Made by a program: the position numbers and the translations under genes
Origin: Catonia carolina
Taxonomy: Eukaryota; Arthropoda; Insecta; Hemiptera; Achilidae
DNA length: 64,000 nucleotides
NCBI GenBank assembly: GCA_035578175.1
Contig: JAQMRL010000014.1
Coordinates: 16,254,274 to 16,318,273 of the forward strand
Direction: 5' to 3'
The notes under the pieces: model-generated
What the model was told of the DNA's origin: nothing
Databases searched by the model: none
The model's input: the letters and a program-made list of their open reading frames with translations, nothing else
Shown here: in pieces, positions 46,849-57,967 of the stretch
How positions within the stretch are numbered: the stretch's first letter is position 1
How the letters are laid out: the number at the start of each line of letters is the position of its first letter

Positions 46849-46989
46849 TCACCTCAAATAGTCATGGAATGGCAGGGTCAAAAAAATCTCTGGTGGATAT
46901 ACTCCATAAATATTTCTGATGTTGTCGATGTCAGACGTCGTTCCCCACTCATGAAGATTTCTGGACATGTTGTGGATGTAGTCATGAAA
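46849..46989 (-). pseudogene. Jockey-type LINE C-terminal fragment in the last Glut4EF intron
   Basis: The minus frame SFHDYIHNMSRNLHEWGTTS, DIDNIRNIYGVYPPEIF, LTLPFHDYLR, stop matches residue for residue in pattern the end of the 31736-32143 fragment (YIQNTSRNLHD ... IRSIYTRLHP ... LRFHDFL). The upstream part of this open frame (47130-46990) is not recognisably LINE. Confidence 0.6.
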
Positions 46990-47169
46990 CGAAGTGGTCA
47001 AAACATGTTCCGTACAATGGAATTTGGAATTTTGTAGTGGAAACCCAAGATGATGTGAAGGACACAATTGTGGAATCAGAAAATTTTCTTTTTGTTGGTC
47101 ATTGACAGTAGGGGCCACCATTCGCAGCATTCACTCACTGTAGGCTACTCACCTTTCTTCTATCCACCC

Positions 47170-47350
47170 AGTGTTCCGATTTTACTCTTCATAGAAGCCC
47201 TTAAAATTTGTATTTAGTTACCTGAATTTGGTTCGGTTCATTCCGGTTTTTTCAGTATCCTTTCAGACTTCTTTAAACCATTTATCTGATACCTAAGGTC
47301 TACTGTTTTGTGAATCGGTTGTCATTTATTCCCTGTTGAACCTTACCGAC
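47170..47350 (-). pseudogene. LINE ORF2 tail fragment in the last Glut4EF intron
   Basis: On minus, gggaataaatgacaaccgat, tggtttaaagaagtctgaaa and aattttaagggcttctatga parallel the DNRLTKQ, WFKxVxK and NFKGFHEE parts of the 38048-38330 fragment, with frameshifts. Confidence 0.5.
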
Positions 47351-47463
47351 CATCCCTGGCATTTGCCGGTTTTGAATTTGAACACTTAATAATCTACAAT
47401 GAATTTCCTGTTAAAAAATTTTATTTACACATAAATACTTATAGTACGTTTAAAAAAACTTAC

Positions 47464-47588
47464 AGGTGATGTAGTCGCAGACAATGACCACTGAGGTACA
47501 GTTGAACCTCCGGGAATATTGATAGGACGAGCAATTTGTTGTCCAATATTTGAGAAACTTGAATTTAAGCTCTTCTGATATTCTGGAT
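47464..47588 (-). CDS. Glut4EF: Glut4EF/ZNF395-type factor, exon encoding the linker after ARPPHE
   Basis: This 125-bp minus-strand exon (two bases plus 41 codons) has an acceptor with a T-rich tract ending ttttttcag and a donor CCT|gtaagt at 47463-47462. The first two bases complete an Asp codon, so the join reads PPHE-DPEYQKSLNSSF. It continues through IARPINIPGG to QWSLSATTSP. The region is Ser/Asn/Pro-rich with no catalytic domain and is expected to be a flexible linker before the C-terminal C-clamp. It ends exactly on a codon boundary, which matches the phase-0 start of the last exon. There is no in-frame stop. The residues alone would not identify the family; the assignment rests on phase agreement with the flanking exons. 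Confidence 0.8.
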
Positions 47589-47863
47589 CTGAAAAAAAGT
47601 AAATTTTAATTTAATACAACTAGGAAGATTTGAACCAATCGGTATAAGGATGTTAACAAGGATCTGGAAGTACAGGATATTGATAAAAATACTACCACAA
47701 TCTTTTTGCGAAGTCTCACGAATTCTAAGATTGATTTTGCGAAAACTCTTTCATAATATCAATAGTAAATATAAAAAACCATGCATGTTATATTATACAT
47801 GCAGGTGTTTTGCGATGAACTAGCCAAACTTCAGTAACTGATTCTGGATGTGAAAATAAACAC

Positions 47864-48208
47864 AAAAATCTGGAGTGAAACACTCACACATATTTCTCTT
47901 GCCAATGCAAATAATTACCAATATAACCTAACATTAGCAATAAAACATTAGAAACAAACTACAATCTAACATCTAAAAACATAATATTATTTTAATCATG
48001 AGTGAAAGATGCAAAATTAAAATCAACCTGTTTGGCTTAAAAATACGGAAAATCACTCTTTCACACTAAACTAGGCTCTGTTGAAAAAAATGCTTTGATA
48101 AAAGTTGTAGATCTTTTAATTTCCTATAAATTTGATTATATACACTTTTGTTGTAAAATGCATGCTAAGGCCGAAATCTTTAAAAAAAAATTGATTTTTC
48201 ACACATTA
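47864..48208 (+). mobile_element. H-family 5' fragment H11 in a Glut4EF intron
   Basis: AAAAATCTGGAGTGAAACAC with the subterminal TTTCTCTTGCC and body to gatttttcacacat. The 3' part is missing. Confidence 0.75.
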
Positions 48209-48649
48209 AATGTGTCTGCATTCATTGCCAGAAGTCATTGGCCAGGTGGTGGGAATGGTAAGGGGATTTTGTAACGCTTGTCAAATGAAAACGTTCTTTT
48301 ATTTTACAAATAACTCTTGTAAAAAATCTACTTTATTTTTCTTAAAAGGAATATTTACCGAAGATTCAGTTTCTGAGTTAACGAAATAATATCAGAACAT
48401 AACATCCGACAATAATAAAAAATAAAATTTTCATTTTAGTCATAAGAACAATGACGTTCAAATTTCGTTATTATCAGGATTGGAAATTGATATATTATTT
48501 GATACATACAACTGATAAATCCGAACTTTATTTCACGTATTACTAACCTAACCTAACGAAGATAATGCAAAATTAACTACATATAGAATAAAAATTCATA
48601 ACGGTTTTTAATTTCTTCTTACAAAACATACGTGTGAAGGTTGCCTCAC

Positions 48650-48777
48650 CTTCATGAGGCGGACGTGCCATATCTCTATGAGATAACGTAGGTGGTGATG
48701 AAGTCAATCCAAGCTCGACTTCTGTGTAATAAAATTCTTCTTCGTGATCATCATCCATGCAACATTCGTCATCTTTC
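48650..48777 (-). CDS. Glut4EF: Glut4EF/ZNF395-type factor, exon encoding the acidic EEFYYTEV segment
   Basis: The exon is 128 bp: one base, 42 codons and one base, so it fits phase 2 in and phase 1 out. The acceptor is ctttatttag before 48777 and the donor is GAAG|gtgagg at 48649-48648. The peptide runs KDDECCMDDDHEEEFYYTEV, then a Ser/Thr/Pro stretch and the ending ARPPHE. A (D/E)xFYYTEV acidic block directly after the C2H2 finger is characteristic of the ZNF395/Glut4EF family. An open frame reads through the donor into the intron and ends at 48573; that extension is not coding. The intron to the previous exon (48778-50282) carries an R retroposon and a tRNA-SINE. The intron to the next exon carries an H fragment. 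Confidence 0.85.
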
Positions 48778-49107
48778 CTAAATAAAGAAAAAAAAATTAA
48801 TTATATATGAAAAATACCATTAAGATAACATCAGGAAATGTTTTTTTTACTTTTTGAAATTTCTGATTCGTCATAATTTTAAGCTATAAAGTTTACTGAA
48901 TCTCTCTTTATTAGTTTTAAACTTTAAGTGGAAACTTTACTAAATTCTTTGAAGAGAATTCTTTAGAAGTAACGTTGTCACCACAAGTCAGCTGTTTAAC
49001 AGCTGATTTAGTTACCAAATACAGTAATTTACCAACAAATCTTTAAACTATAAAAAATGAAAAGAATATCAACTTTTTATAAAATTTATTGTATCAATTT
49101 TTTTAGC

Positions 49108-49243
49108 TCATTTAAAGTTGCATCAACAGCTTGGTTATTAGTGACTTTAATGAGTTTTAACTTCTGAAAATTCCAGGACCAAGCTGGGAATCGAACCTCT
49201 GCATTGTAGGCTAAAACTCTACCACTACGGTACAGAGGCTGTC
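49108..49243 (-). mobile_element. tRNA-derived SINE S8 in a Glut4EF intron
   Basis: On minus: gacagcctctgtaccgtagtggtagag (A box), B box GGTTCGATTCCC, then a body ending gttgatgcaactttaaatga, as in S5. Confidence 0.82.
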
Positions 49244-49756
49244 TACATATAGATTATTATGTGGCACAGTTAACAAAATAGTACTAACAGAACTATTATT
49301 TTACAATTTAAAAATAAAACTTGAAAGACATGATTTGCTCTGCTTGTACTATTTTCACCACTACCACTCCTGTGCATTGATACTATTCCCTTAATATTGA
49401 TCCAGTTGTTAATCATCGCTGACCAGTAACAACTATCACAACCAACTACTGCAAACTAACTACCTGTGCTATCTGTGCTATCGCATGGCTGCTCCAATTA
49501 TCACAAAGAGGCAGTTAAGGGAGAGAACTCTTTCCCAATCTTCAGTTAGCGCACGCGCACAGGAAATTTTTTTACTATGATATTTTGTTATAGATTCCTG
49601 AGAACTTGCATATAAAACACTTGCAAATCACAGTAACAAATTTCTACAGCACTTGCTGTAAAAAGTTAAGATTGAATATGACTGCTACAAACAAGATGAA
49701 AACAATAATGACAAATATTTTTGCACTGAAATTAAGCATCATATATATTTTGTAAG

Positions 49757-50149
49757 GTCCCATAACAAGCTGGTGGAGTGTTAAATTAATTGCACTCAAT
49801 CTGTTCGTTCCAGGGCTGCAAAAAATAGTTCTGCTTCTTATCACATAGTCTGCCAATTATATGAAGGAACTATTTAAGAACAGAAGAGATAGAGGTGTAA
49901 AAGACACTAGTCAGAGTTATCACCTCTGAAAGTAATGAAATCCACTATACAGTCAAAGCCTTTGGTGAATGAACTGAAGGTGTCATTTTCAGGGTGGAAA
50001 ATGGGTGCTTTTCGGAGGGTCTGGCATGCTGATAAGCATACTCTTTCAATTCAGTGAGAAAGGCAATAGTAAACCACCTCACTCCTTGTTTTTACTTAGT
50101 AAAACCTCTAGAGGTTCAAACTAGCACTTCAGCTGTTGACCTAAACAAG
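49757..50149 (+). mobile_element. R-family retroposon R10 in a Glut4EF intron
   Basis: A complete but diverged R copy, with flanks ATATTTTGTAA (49745-49755) and ATATTTTATAA (50150-50160), an 11-bp duplication with one change. It is antisense to the host gene and ends about 130 bp from the zinc-finger exon's donor. Confidence 0.86.
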
Positions 50150-50282
50150 ATATTTTATAAAAAAGATTTATTATAATATCACAATTTTTCCAATAAAGAA
50201 ATGAAATAATTTATAAAAATTAATTACTACAAACTTCTGGAACTTCATTATAGAGAAAGCATGGTTTTTTTTGTAAACTTAC

Positions 50283-50380
50283 GCAAGATGAGCTTTTCGA
50301 ACATGTGCTTCTATAGCAGAACACGTCGTTGTAATGACAAGACATCCTGGCCAGGTGCACTGAAATACCATACGATTCGC
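50283..50380 (-). CDS. Glut4EF: Glut4EF/ZNF395-type transcription factor, internal exon with C2H2 zinc finger (partial gene)
   Basis: This 98-bp exon on the minus strand is bounded by an acceptor (pyrimidine tract then cag, just above 50380) and a donor GC|gtaagt at 50282-50281. Read in phase 0 it gives 32 codons plus two bases and contains FQCTWPGC, then AIEAHVRKAHL. The spacing is C-x4-C-x12-H-x4-H, one C2H2 finger. The WPxC pattern and the HVxxxHL ending match the single finger of the ZNF395/ZNF704/SLC2A4RG (GLUT4 enhancer factor, HDBP) family, nuclear DNA-binding proteins. The two leftover bases join in phase to the next exon at 48777, where the acidic segment that follows the finger in this family is found. 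Upstream exons for the N-terminal half should lie at higher coordinates; I could not recognise them. Phase 0 at the acceptor is assumed because it is the frame that gives the finger. Confidence 0.85.
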
Positions 50381-50382
50381 CT

Positions 50383-50940
50383 GAAAAGAAATTTTTAAAA
50401 ATTAACTCACAAAATTTATTTTCATATTAATTAATTTTAATAAATATTGAATTAAATTACACTGATCGAAAGAGCAAATCCAGTAATGTCATTTATAATT
50501 CCATTAAGTGTGAAAATCTGTTTATCATTTCGAATCGGAAGTAAATTTAACCTGAATAGGTATATTTCTAACGAACTTATATACGTAGAAAATGTTAAAT
50601 ATATATAAATTCATGTAAACACCCCATTGTCTTGACTATTTGATAAATTAATTCTCTAAATTTCTGACAATCGAAAGCTTTACATGTGACACATTTCCCC
50701 CAAAAAATGATCAATAGAAAATTTTATATCTGCTATTTAATATGAATGTTGAAACGCTGAAACACCTTGACAACACAAACCTTACGCGTGGTGCTCACTG
50801 AAGCGATATGAAAGCTGATAAGACATAAAGCGATCTTCGATCACACAATACAACTTTTTATTGGCACAACACTCTTGTGCCCACTGAAGTGATCTGATAC
50901 ATAACCTGGAAGCTTTTTACGCTTTCGCAGTTAACCACTT
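50383..50940. other. intron upstream of the zinc-finger exon, unassigned
   Basis: On the minus strand this is the sequence before the exon at 50283-50380. No further upstream exon is recognised. Confidence 0.4.
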
Positions 50941-51088
50941 CAATTTATAACAATAGCAAATAATCCCATGACCCAATGAGATTACGATTATATGTATGAT
51001 GTGTAAATGAGGTGTTGTACAAACTCAGGCAGACCATTCCTGAGAGAGTATAGTTAATTGAACATCAAAGTTCACAAGTAACCAAGTT
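50941..51088 (-). mobile_element. tRNA-SINE S12 (long form), partial
   Basis: Shares with S6 the reversed phrases ccatgacccaatgagatta and caggcagaccattcctgag. The tRNA-like head is missing because H12 follows directly. Confidence 0.7.
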
Positions 51089-52015
51089 ATTTTTTACTAT
51101 CTTTTCCCGATATGAATATCATAGAAAAGGAAAATATTGTTTTCATGTCAATTTTTCACCAGATATACTTGTTTTCAGTCCGTTGAACCCAAAAAACATG
51201 TTTTTAACGATTGGTCCATGTGAACAAAATATCTCAAGAACGGAATATTGTACGAAGTTGAAACTAAGAACTTACGATAGGTTTCACTTCGGGGCCTGAC
51301 ACGAACATTTTCATTAAAATTGGTCAACCGGAAGTAGTAGTTGATTCGTGTCATTTTTCAATCTTTTGAGATTTTCTCAAAAATGACTATGATATTTTTT
51401 ATAATCGTGTTATTTCCTATATTTTTTATGCTCTACAAGATAGGGTAGGTGCCATATCTGCTGAAATTCTTGGGGAGGCTGTTTTCTTGTACAAAAAAAA
51501 TTGTTTTTTTTTTAAGATTGTAGCCTTAATATGCATTTTAGGGCAAAAGAGTATACAATCAAAGTTGTAGACAATTTAAAAATCTACAACTTTTATTTCA
51601 ATTATTTCTTTGTATAACACTTAGTTAAATGGTAATATGTGTTTTTTGCTTTTTTTCAAGAAAATTGTAAAAAATGGATTTTTAAAGATTTCAGCCTTAG
51701 TATCCACTTTACGACAAAAATGCATATAATCAAATTTATAGGAAATGAAAAGATCTACAACTTTTGTTTTAAGCATTTTTCTCTACAGAGCCTAATTTAG
51801 CGTGAAATGGTAATTTTCCGAATTATTAAGCAAAACTAAGGTTGGTTTTAATTTTGCATCATTTACTCACGATTAAAATAAGGTTATGTTTTTTGAGGTT
51901 AGTTTTTTGTTTACTTTAAATATTAGGTTACATTGTTCATTATTTTCAGAAAGTCAGTTTCAGAAATTTTCAGAAAGTTAGAGAAAGTCATGTGAGTGTT
52001 CACACCACTTTTTTT
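51089..52015 (-). mobile_element. H-family element H12
   Basis: A reversed near full-length copy without a long microsatellite. The left hairpin has decayed (CCGATATGAATATCATAG), and the right end is GTGTTCACACCACTTTTT. A short local duplication (tttcagaaagt) occurs near 51955-51978. Confidence 0.75.
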
Positions 52016-52402
52016 AATCTGTGATATCTAAAAGAGAAGTTAAAGTATTCCAGTAATATATTGAAACAAGAGCGGTTTTGATCACCTACAGTGGCTTATA
52101 AAAAACTACTTTGCTGACACATTATAATGACATGAAACCAATCTGCAAATGACAGCATTTTAATCAATTTAATGTCAATATGTTAAATATAATTCTTTTC
52201 GCTTGAACACTTCAAAGAGAGAAAAATATATAAAAAATGTATTTATGAAGGTAATAAAAAGGAAAACTGAGTGAAAATATTCTGAACTTAAAAGCACACG
52301 TCATTTTTTAAATTTTACCCGTACTTTCTTGATGTTTATTTAAACTAGTGAAAGTAAAATGTGAACGAATGACAAAAAAAATAAAAGTCGGTACTGGAAA
52401 TA

Positions 52403-52632
52403 TTGTTGCTAAAATCATCAGCTCAAATACTGGTTTGAAACTCCAAGACTTCACTAAGTAAAACGAGGAGTGAGGTGGTTTACCGTTGCCTTCCCCACTG
52501 AGTGAAAAAGTATGCTTATCAGCATACCAGGCCCTCCAAAAAGCATCCACTTTCCACCTCTACCTCTTCTGTTCATAAATGCTTCAGTCATATAATTGGC
52601 TGACCTATGATAAGAAACAGAACTATTTTTTG
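52403..52632 (-). mobile_element. R-family retroposon R11, 5'-truncated and internally deleted
   Basis: A tail-proximal R segment lacking the head and about 90 bp of the middle. It is flanked by TACTGGAAATA (52392-52402) and TACTAGAAATA (52633-52643). Confidence 0.85.
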
Positions 52633-52915
52633 TACTAGAAATATGGAGAATTTTCCTTCTGATGTTGGTTTAGAATAATATTAACATTAAAAGATAATTG
52701 TCAAGCTACAAAAAATTGATTGATGTAAATTTAAATTTGTCATAATTTAACTATACCAGAATCGTTTACTACACTGGAATAATTAAACTATTTCAAAATA
52801 TTAGATTTAAATGAAATTTTGAACGAAAATTGCAGCTTAAAGTTGAAAATTATTTCAGTAAACAGGTTTTTTTTAAATTTCTTATTTTGAGCTTTCTTTC
52901 ATACGGTAATGTTCT

Positions 52916-53284
52916 GTTGTTTAGGTTATCAGCGGAAAAGCTGGTTTGAACCTCTAGAGGCTTTATTAAGTAAAACGAGGAGTGAGTTAGTATGCCATTG
53001 GAAAAGTATGCTTATCAGCATGCCAGGCCCTCTAAAAAGCACCTACTTTCCACTCTACAAATGACAACTTCACTTCATTCAACACATGGTCTGGCTGTAT
53101 AATGAAATTCATTATTGTTAAAGGAGATAACTCTGACTAGTTTCTTTTACACCTCTACCTCTTCTGTTCTGAAATAGTTGTCATATAATTGGCTGACCAT
53201 ACGATAAGAAACAGAACTATTTTTTATAGCCCTGGAACTAGCAGAACAAGTGCAAATAATTTAACACTCCACCTGCCTGTTATT
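52916..53284 (-). mobile_element. R-family retroposon R12
   Basis: A reversed R copy from GTTGTTTAGGTTATCAGC to CACCTGCCTGTTAT, slightly short at the head and with about 30 bp missing centrally. No clear target duplication. Confidence 0.82.
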
Positions 53285-53321
53285 TTCTAACATGTGAATA
53301 TTGCAATCTTTTCAATTTAAA

Positions 53322-53594
53322 AACAATAAGCAACCCCATGACCCAATGAGATGAGGATAACATGTATGGCATGTAAATGAAGTGTAGTCTTGTATTGTTT
53401 CAGGCCGACCATTAAGTGTGGTTAATTAAACCTAAACGATCAAAGTACACCGGTAACCACTGTCTAGTATTCAAATCCGTATAAAAGTAATTAATTTTAT
53501 TAGGATTTGAACTACAGAACCTTGATCCCTGAAAATCAGCGGTTAAAAAGCTGACTCGCGGCGACGATTTTACCTTTATTTTACCAATTCGGTG
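53322..53594 (-). mobile_element. tRNA-SINE S11 (long form)
   Basis: A reversed counterpart of S6: gcaaccccatgacccaatga, the accattaagtgtggttaatt section, then B box GTTCAAATCC and head phrases near 53560-53594. Confidence 0.8.
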
Positions 53595-53753
53595 ATAATT
53601 TTATAGCTTAACTGTTAAATCTCTAAAATAGTTTAGCCATTCTAAAATAGGAATACTACTTTGAAATTAGTAAAAAATAATAGCTTTTTCTAAAAAAAAA
53701 AAATCCCTGGGGTTTTCCCTTTGTTCTTCGAGATAAAAAGCAAAATAGAACCT

Positions 53754-53896
53754 TTTATTTATTTATTTTACGTTAACTGTTTTGGTTGTATTAAGACTTA
53801 TACAGACAATAAAGCCTGGAAGGTGAAAATAAGTGAGAAAAAATGACCGGGAATCGAACGCGAAAGTTAGCAAATAAACCAGTTACGCAAAATCCA
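53754..53896 (-). mobile_element. worn tRNA-SINE S9
   Basis: On minus, a degraded head (gcgtaactggtttat) and B box GCGTTCGATTCCCGG precede a body similar to S7 (tttttctcacttattttc). Confidence 0.6.
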
Positions 53897-54394
53897 AACA
53901 AAAATACTATTTTTGAGAATACCGTTATACAGCGTGCCGAAAAATACAAAATTAAAAAAACGATGAAGTAAATTTAAAAAACAACTTTACAAAAAAATCG
54001 ATTTTTGTGGGCACAATAATAAAAAGAACAGTTTAAATAAAATTATTCATTTCAGCGAAAAAAACAAAAAAAATACTATGATTTAACAAACACTGAATAT
54101 TTTAATAAAGCAAAGTATATGGATTGGCATTTCCTGCGGAGATTTCAGAAATTCTTTGGAAAAACACCACAGAAAAATGGTGAAAAAGTCCAGATCAGAA
54201 TATATGAAAAAATATTAGAAATAGAGGAGATTAGAAGAAGGGATAAAAGGAAAAAAGCAGGATTTTTGGAAAAAGTTTAAAATATTAAAACCGAAAAAAA
54301 TGAAAGCTTTCTGGAGAGAAAAGAAAATCGATGACGGTAAAGAACCAGACCAGAAAATTTAGAAGGGATGAAAGTCAATGTTATTACAGTTTTT
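53897..54394. other. AT-rich stretch with a possible lysine-rich LINE tail
   Basis: Near 54184-54340 a plus frame reads KSRSEYMKKY, stop, then Lys-rich sequence with AFWREKK, like the extreme end of the 24493-24768 remnant. Evidence is weak. Confidence 0.3.
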
Positions 54395-54905
54395 GATTTG
54401 AAATAAATTACTAAAATTACGGAAAATCAATAATTGCCGCCAAACTAGGCTCTGTAGAGAAAAATTCTTATGAGTAAAAGTTATAGACTTTTTAATTTCC
54501 CATACACATTTATCGTGCAATGCATAATAAACCCGTAATCTTAAAAAAATCCAATATTTTGAATTTGATGAAAATATAAAATCACTAATTACAGCTAAAC
54601 TAAGCGTTGTACAAAAAATATTTGAAATAAAAGTTGTAGGTTTTTAAATTTTCTACAACTCTGATTATATACAATTATGCCCTAAAATGCATATTAAGTC
54701 CGGAATCTTAAAAACAATACCTACATGTTAAGTTCTAAGTTTCCACTTCGTGGGCTATTTCGTCTTGAGATATTTTTTCACACACAAACAGACCAATCGC
54801 TAAAAATATGTTTTTTTGTTTGTTTAGACGGCCTGAAAAACATGTATACTTGGTGAAAAATCGATATGAAAACAATACTTTCGTTCCCTATACATTTATA
54901 TTCTT
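54395..54905 (+). mobile_element. H-family element H13, 5'-truncated
   Basis: H body from acggaaaatcaataattgcc through gaaaacaatactttcgttcc. It is cut in the 3' hairpin by R13 and the last bases of H are not found on the far side. Confidence 0.7.
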
Positions 54906-55276
54906 CCCATAACAGACAAGTGGAGTGTTAAATTATTTGCACTCGATCTACTAGTTCCAGTGCTAGAAAAACTAGTTCTGTTTCTTATCAAATGGTCACC
55001 CAATTAAATGACTGAATCATTTAAGAACAGGAGAGGAAGAGATGTAAAAGACACAAGTCAGAGTTATCTCCTCTAAGAGTAATGAATTTCATTATACAGC
55101 CAGATCCGTGGCGAATGAAGTGAAAAGTGTCATTTACAGGATAGAAATATGTGCTTTTCAGAGGGTTGATAAGCATACTTATCAACTCAGTGAGGAAGGC
55201 AATGGTTAACCTCGTTTTACTTAATAAAACCTCTAGAGGTTCGAACCAGCCTTTCGGCTGATTACCTAAACAACAA
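54906..55276 (+). mobile_element. R-family retroposon R13
   Basis: CCCATAACAGACAAGTGG to CTAAACAACAAC. It follows acatttatattctt, the same H 3' sequence that flanks R18 at 61192. Confidence 0.84.
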
Positions 55277-55770
55277 CATTGTAAAACACAAATATATATT
55301 TTTAGTTATAAACATTTAAAATTTAAATATATTTTTATAAAATAATACTATATTGTTATCTTAAAATAGATTTAAATTTAATTACGAAGGGATATTAATA
55401 CCAGACGTGTTACAGGTATTGTGATGTAAACGGGTCAGACAATGTAGTACAGAGAACTATATAGCGATTTTAAGAGAGCTCTAAAATGGAGCACGCGTTG
55501 ACCTAATATTCCAGAAAGTCCCGGGACTAGGGCGCAGATATCTATTTGGGGGTCACCTACAACAAACTGATGCTTGCCCTAATTTCATACTTCGTACAGC
55601 TGATCGATACAAACACAGCAGTGCTGCCAACTTGAAAAACCGATCTTTAAACAAAAACATAACCTTACTTTTTTAAATTGACAATAACACTGTTGCTTCT
55701 TCGTATATAAATTGTAAAATATATATTTTTAAATATAAATAAATTACTGGTACCAAATTACTTATAAACA
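55277..55770. other. unassigned sequence, GC-richer at 55380-55640
   Basis: A patch with CG-containing words (cacgcgttgacc, cccgggactagggcgcagat) but no readable exon. Possibly host regulatory or old repeat sequence. Confidence 0.3.
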
Positions 55771-56366
55771 AAATCTGGTGTGAAACACTCACACGACTTT
55801 CTCTGACAAATGCAAATAATAAACAATATAACCTAAAATTATTAAACGACGTAACAAATTAAACGGAAAAATAGAGGACAGCTCGCCAGCGTACTAATCG
55901 GAGGTCCCGGGTTCGATTCCCGGCTGGAAATTATTACGTGCAAAAAACCCATCATTACAGATTCTTAATCCACCGTAATCGCTAATGATCAAGCTGTTGA
56001 TGCGACTTTAAATAAACAAAAAATCACTTCAAAAAACGTAACCTAATTTTAATCATGTGTAAATGATACAAAATTAAAATCAACCTTAGTTTGTGTTAAT
56101 AATATGGAAAATCATTCTTTCTCGCTAATTTAGGGTCTGTCAAGAAAATTGCTTAAATAAAAGTTGTAGATCTTTTAATTTCCTATAAATTTGATTATAT
56201 GCACTTTTATCGTAAAATACACACTCAGGCCGAAATCTTAAAAAAACCATTGTTTTTTACAGATTTTCATGAAAATAAAAACAGAAAATCACTAATTACC
56301 GTTAAACTAAGCGTTATACAAAGAAATGTTTAAATAAAAGTTGTAGGTTTTTAAATTTTCTACAAT
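55771..56366 (+). mobile_element. H-family element H14, 3'-truncated, carrying a SINE
   Basis: AAAATCTGGTGTGAAACACT start. The body is split by SINE S10 at about 55850-56030 and resumes atcacttcaaaaaacgtaac to ttttctacaa. Confidence 0.72.
55865..56030 (+). mobile_element. tRNA-derived SINE S10 inside H14
   Basis: A short head (gacagctcgccagcgtac), a perfect B box GGGTTCGATTCCC, then a body ending gttgatgcgactttaaataa, as in S4. Confidence 0.8.
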
Positions 56367-56499
56367 CCACAAAAATTGAAATTTTCTTAAAAATCCAGAA
56401 CTATAAATAGTAGACTACGACAGGAAAATCCAAAAAGTATTGGAAATGAAAAATAATTTGATTTTTCACCATTTTTTAGGACTGGAGACGCCGAGGAAG

Positions 56500-56755
56500 T
56501 TAGTGATTCTCAGGAGGAAATTTTGAACCTTCAAGGAAGAACGGATAGAGACGAAGAAGGAGGAGGAGGAAAAGCAGAATAAAGAGGAGAATAAAGAGCT
56601 GAAGAAGAAGGAGTATGAAGCAGAGGAGGAGCAGAAAAAGGAGGAGTAGAAGGAGCAGAAGAAGAAGAGCAGGAGGAGCAGAAGTAGATGGAGGAGGAGG
56701 AGGAGGGGCAGAAGATGAAGGAGGAGGAGGATGAAGGGAAAGAGAAGGAGAAATC
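56500..56755. repeat. purine-rich (GGA/GAA)n tract, about 250 bp
   Basis: Almost uninterrupted A and G on the plus strand from about 56509 to 56753. The minus-strand frame through it gives only Leu/Pro/Ser and is not a gene. It lies where reversed H copies carry their dinucleotide microsatellite, directly before a reversed H body. Confidence 0.85.
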
Positions 56756-57967
56756 GAGTTTTCGCCGCTTGGTGTGTTGGTGTGCGAAAAACTCAAGAAC
56801 GGAAAATCACACGAAGTTGAAACTTTTAATTTAAGTTAGGTACTATGATGGGACACGACACAAAAATTTCATTAAAATCGGTCAAACGGAAGTCGTAGTG
56901 TATTCACGCGATTTTCTTTAAAATTACTTTTTCACTACATTTTCTGTGTTCTACAATATGGATAGCGGTATGTCTGCTGAAATTTGAAGGGGACTGTACT
57001 CTTTTGGTTAATTTTTTTAAAGATTGCAGCTTTAATCCGCATTTTACGCTAAAATTGTATATAATCAAAGTTGTTGTTTAGGTTATCAGCTTAAAGGCTA
57101 ATTTGATCACCAGAGGCGTTACTAAATAAAACGAGAAGTGAGGTGATTTACAATTATCCTTCTCACGGAGTGGAAAAGTATGCTTATCAGCATGCCAGGC
57201 CCTCTGAAAATCATCTACTTTCCACCCTGCAAATGACACCTTCACTTCATTCACTACAGAGTCTGGCTGTACAATGAAATTCGTTACTCTCAGAGGAGAT
57301 AACTGTCACTAATGTCTTTTACACCTCTACCTTTTCTGTTCTTAACTGCTTGAGTCATTAGAACTTAAGCCAGGTACTACTTAAGTCAGGTACTATGATG
57401 GGAGACGACACGATCATTTTCATTGAAATCGGTCAAACGGAAGTCTTTGTGTATTCACGCGATTTTTTAAATTTTTGCGACTTTCTTAAAAACTTCTACG
57501 ATTTTTTTTAAAATAACCTCCTTTAGGTATATTTTTTGTGCTCTATAATGTGGGTATATCTCCTAAAATTCATAGGGGACTGAACTCTCGTGGTTACATT
57601 TTTTTTTTAAAGACCTTATCCGCATTCTACGGCGAAATTGTATAAAATCAAAGTTGTTGTTGACGTTTAGGTCATCAACCGAAAGGCTGGTTCGAACCTC
57701 AAGAGGTTTTACTAAGTTAAACGAGGAGTGAGGTTGTTTGCCAATGTCTTCCTCATCACTGAGTGGAAAAGTAAGCTTATCAACCCTCTGAAAATACACA
57801 TTTTCCAGCCTGTTAATGACACCTTCACTTTATTCACTACAGGGTCTGGCTGTATAATGAAATTCATTACTTTCAGAGGAGATAACAATGATTAGTGTAT
57901 TTTACACCTCTACCTCTTCTATTTTTAAATAATTCAGTCATTTAATTGGCTGACCATGTGATAAAAA
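56756..57967 (-). repeat. tandem duplication of a joined H-R segment
   Basis: The order H piece (56756-57072) + R14 (57073-57360) is repeated as H piece (57370-57656) + R15 (57657-57967). Both H pieces contain ggtactatgatggga and end aatcaaagttgtt at the point where R begins. The second unit starts at ttaagtcaggtactatgatg. Confidence 0.7.
57073..57360 (-). mobile_element. R-family retroposon R14, head missing
   Basis: Reversed R from GTTGTTTAGGTTATCAGC to the gagtcatt phrase. The head of about 100 bp is lost at the duplication boundary. Confidence 0.8.

Noticed and set aside
46990..47130. N-terminal part of the minus-strand frame 47130-46849
   Set aside because: Only the last ~47 codons match the LINE end; the preceding residues have no LINE pattern.
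48573..48649. C-terminal extension of the Glut4EF acidic exon (frame continues to 48573)
   Set aside because: It lies past a strong gtgagg donor that joins in phase to the next exon.
56500..56796. 98-codon Leu/Pro/Ser-rich frame on the minus strand
   Set aside because: A purine tract read backwards; pure low complexity.
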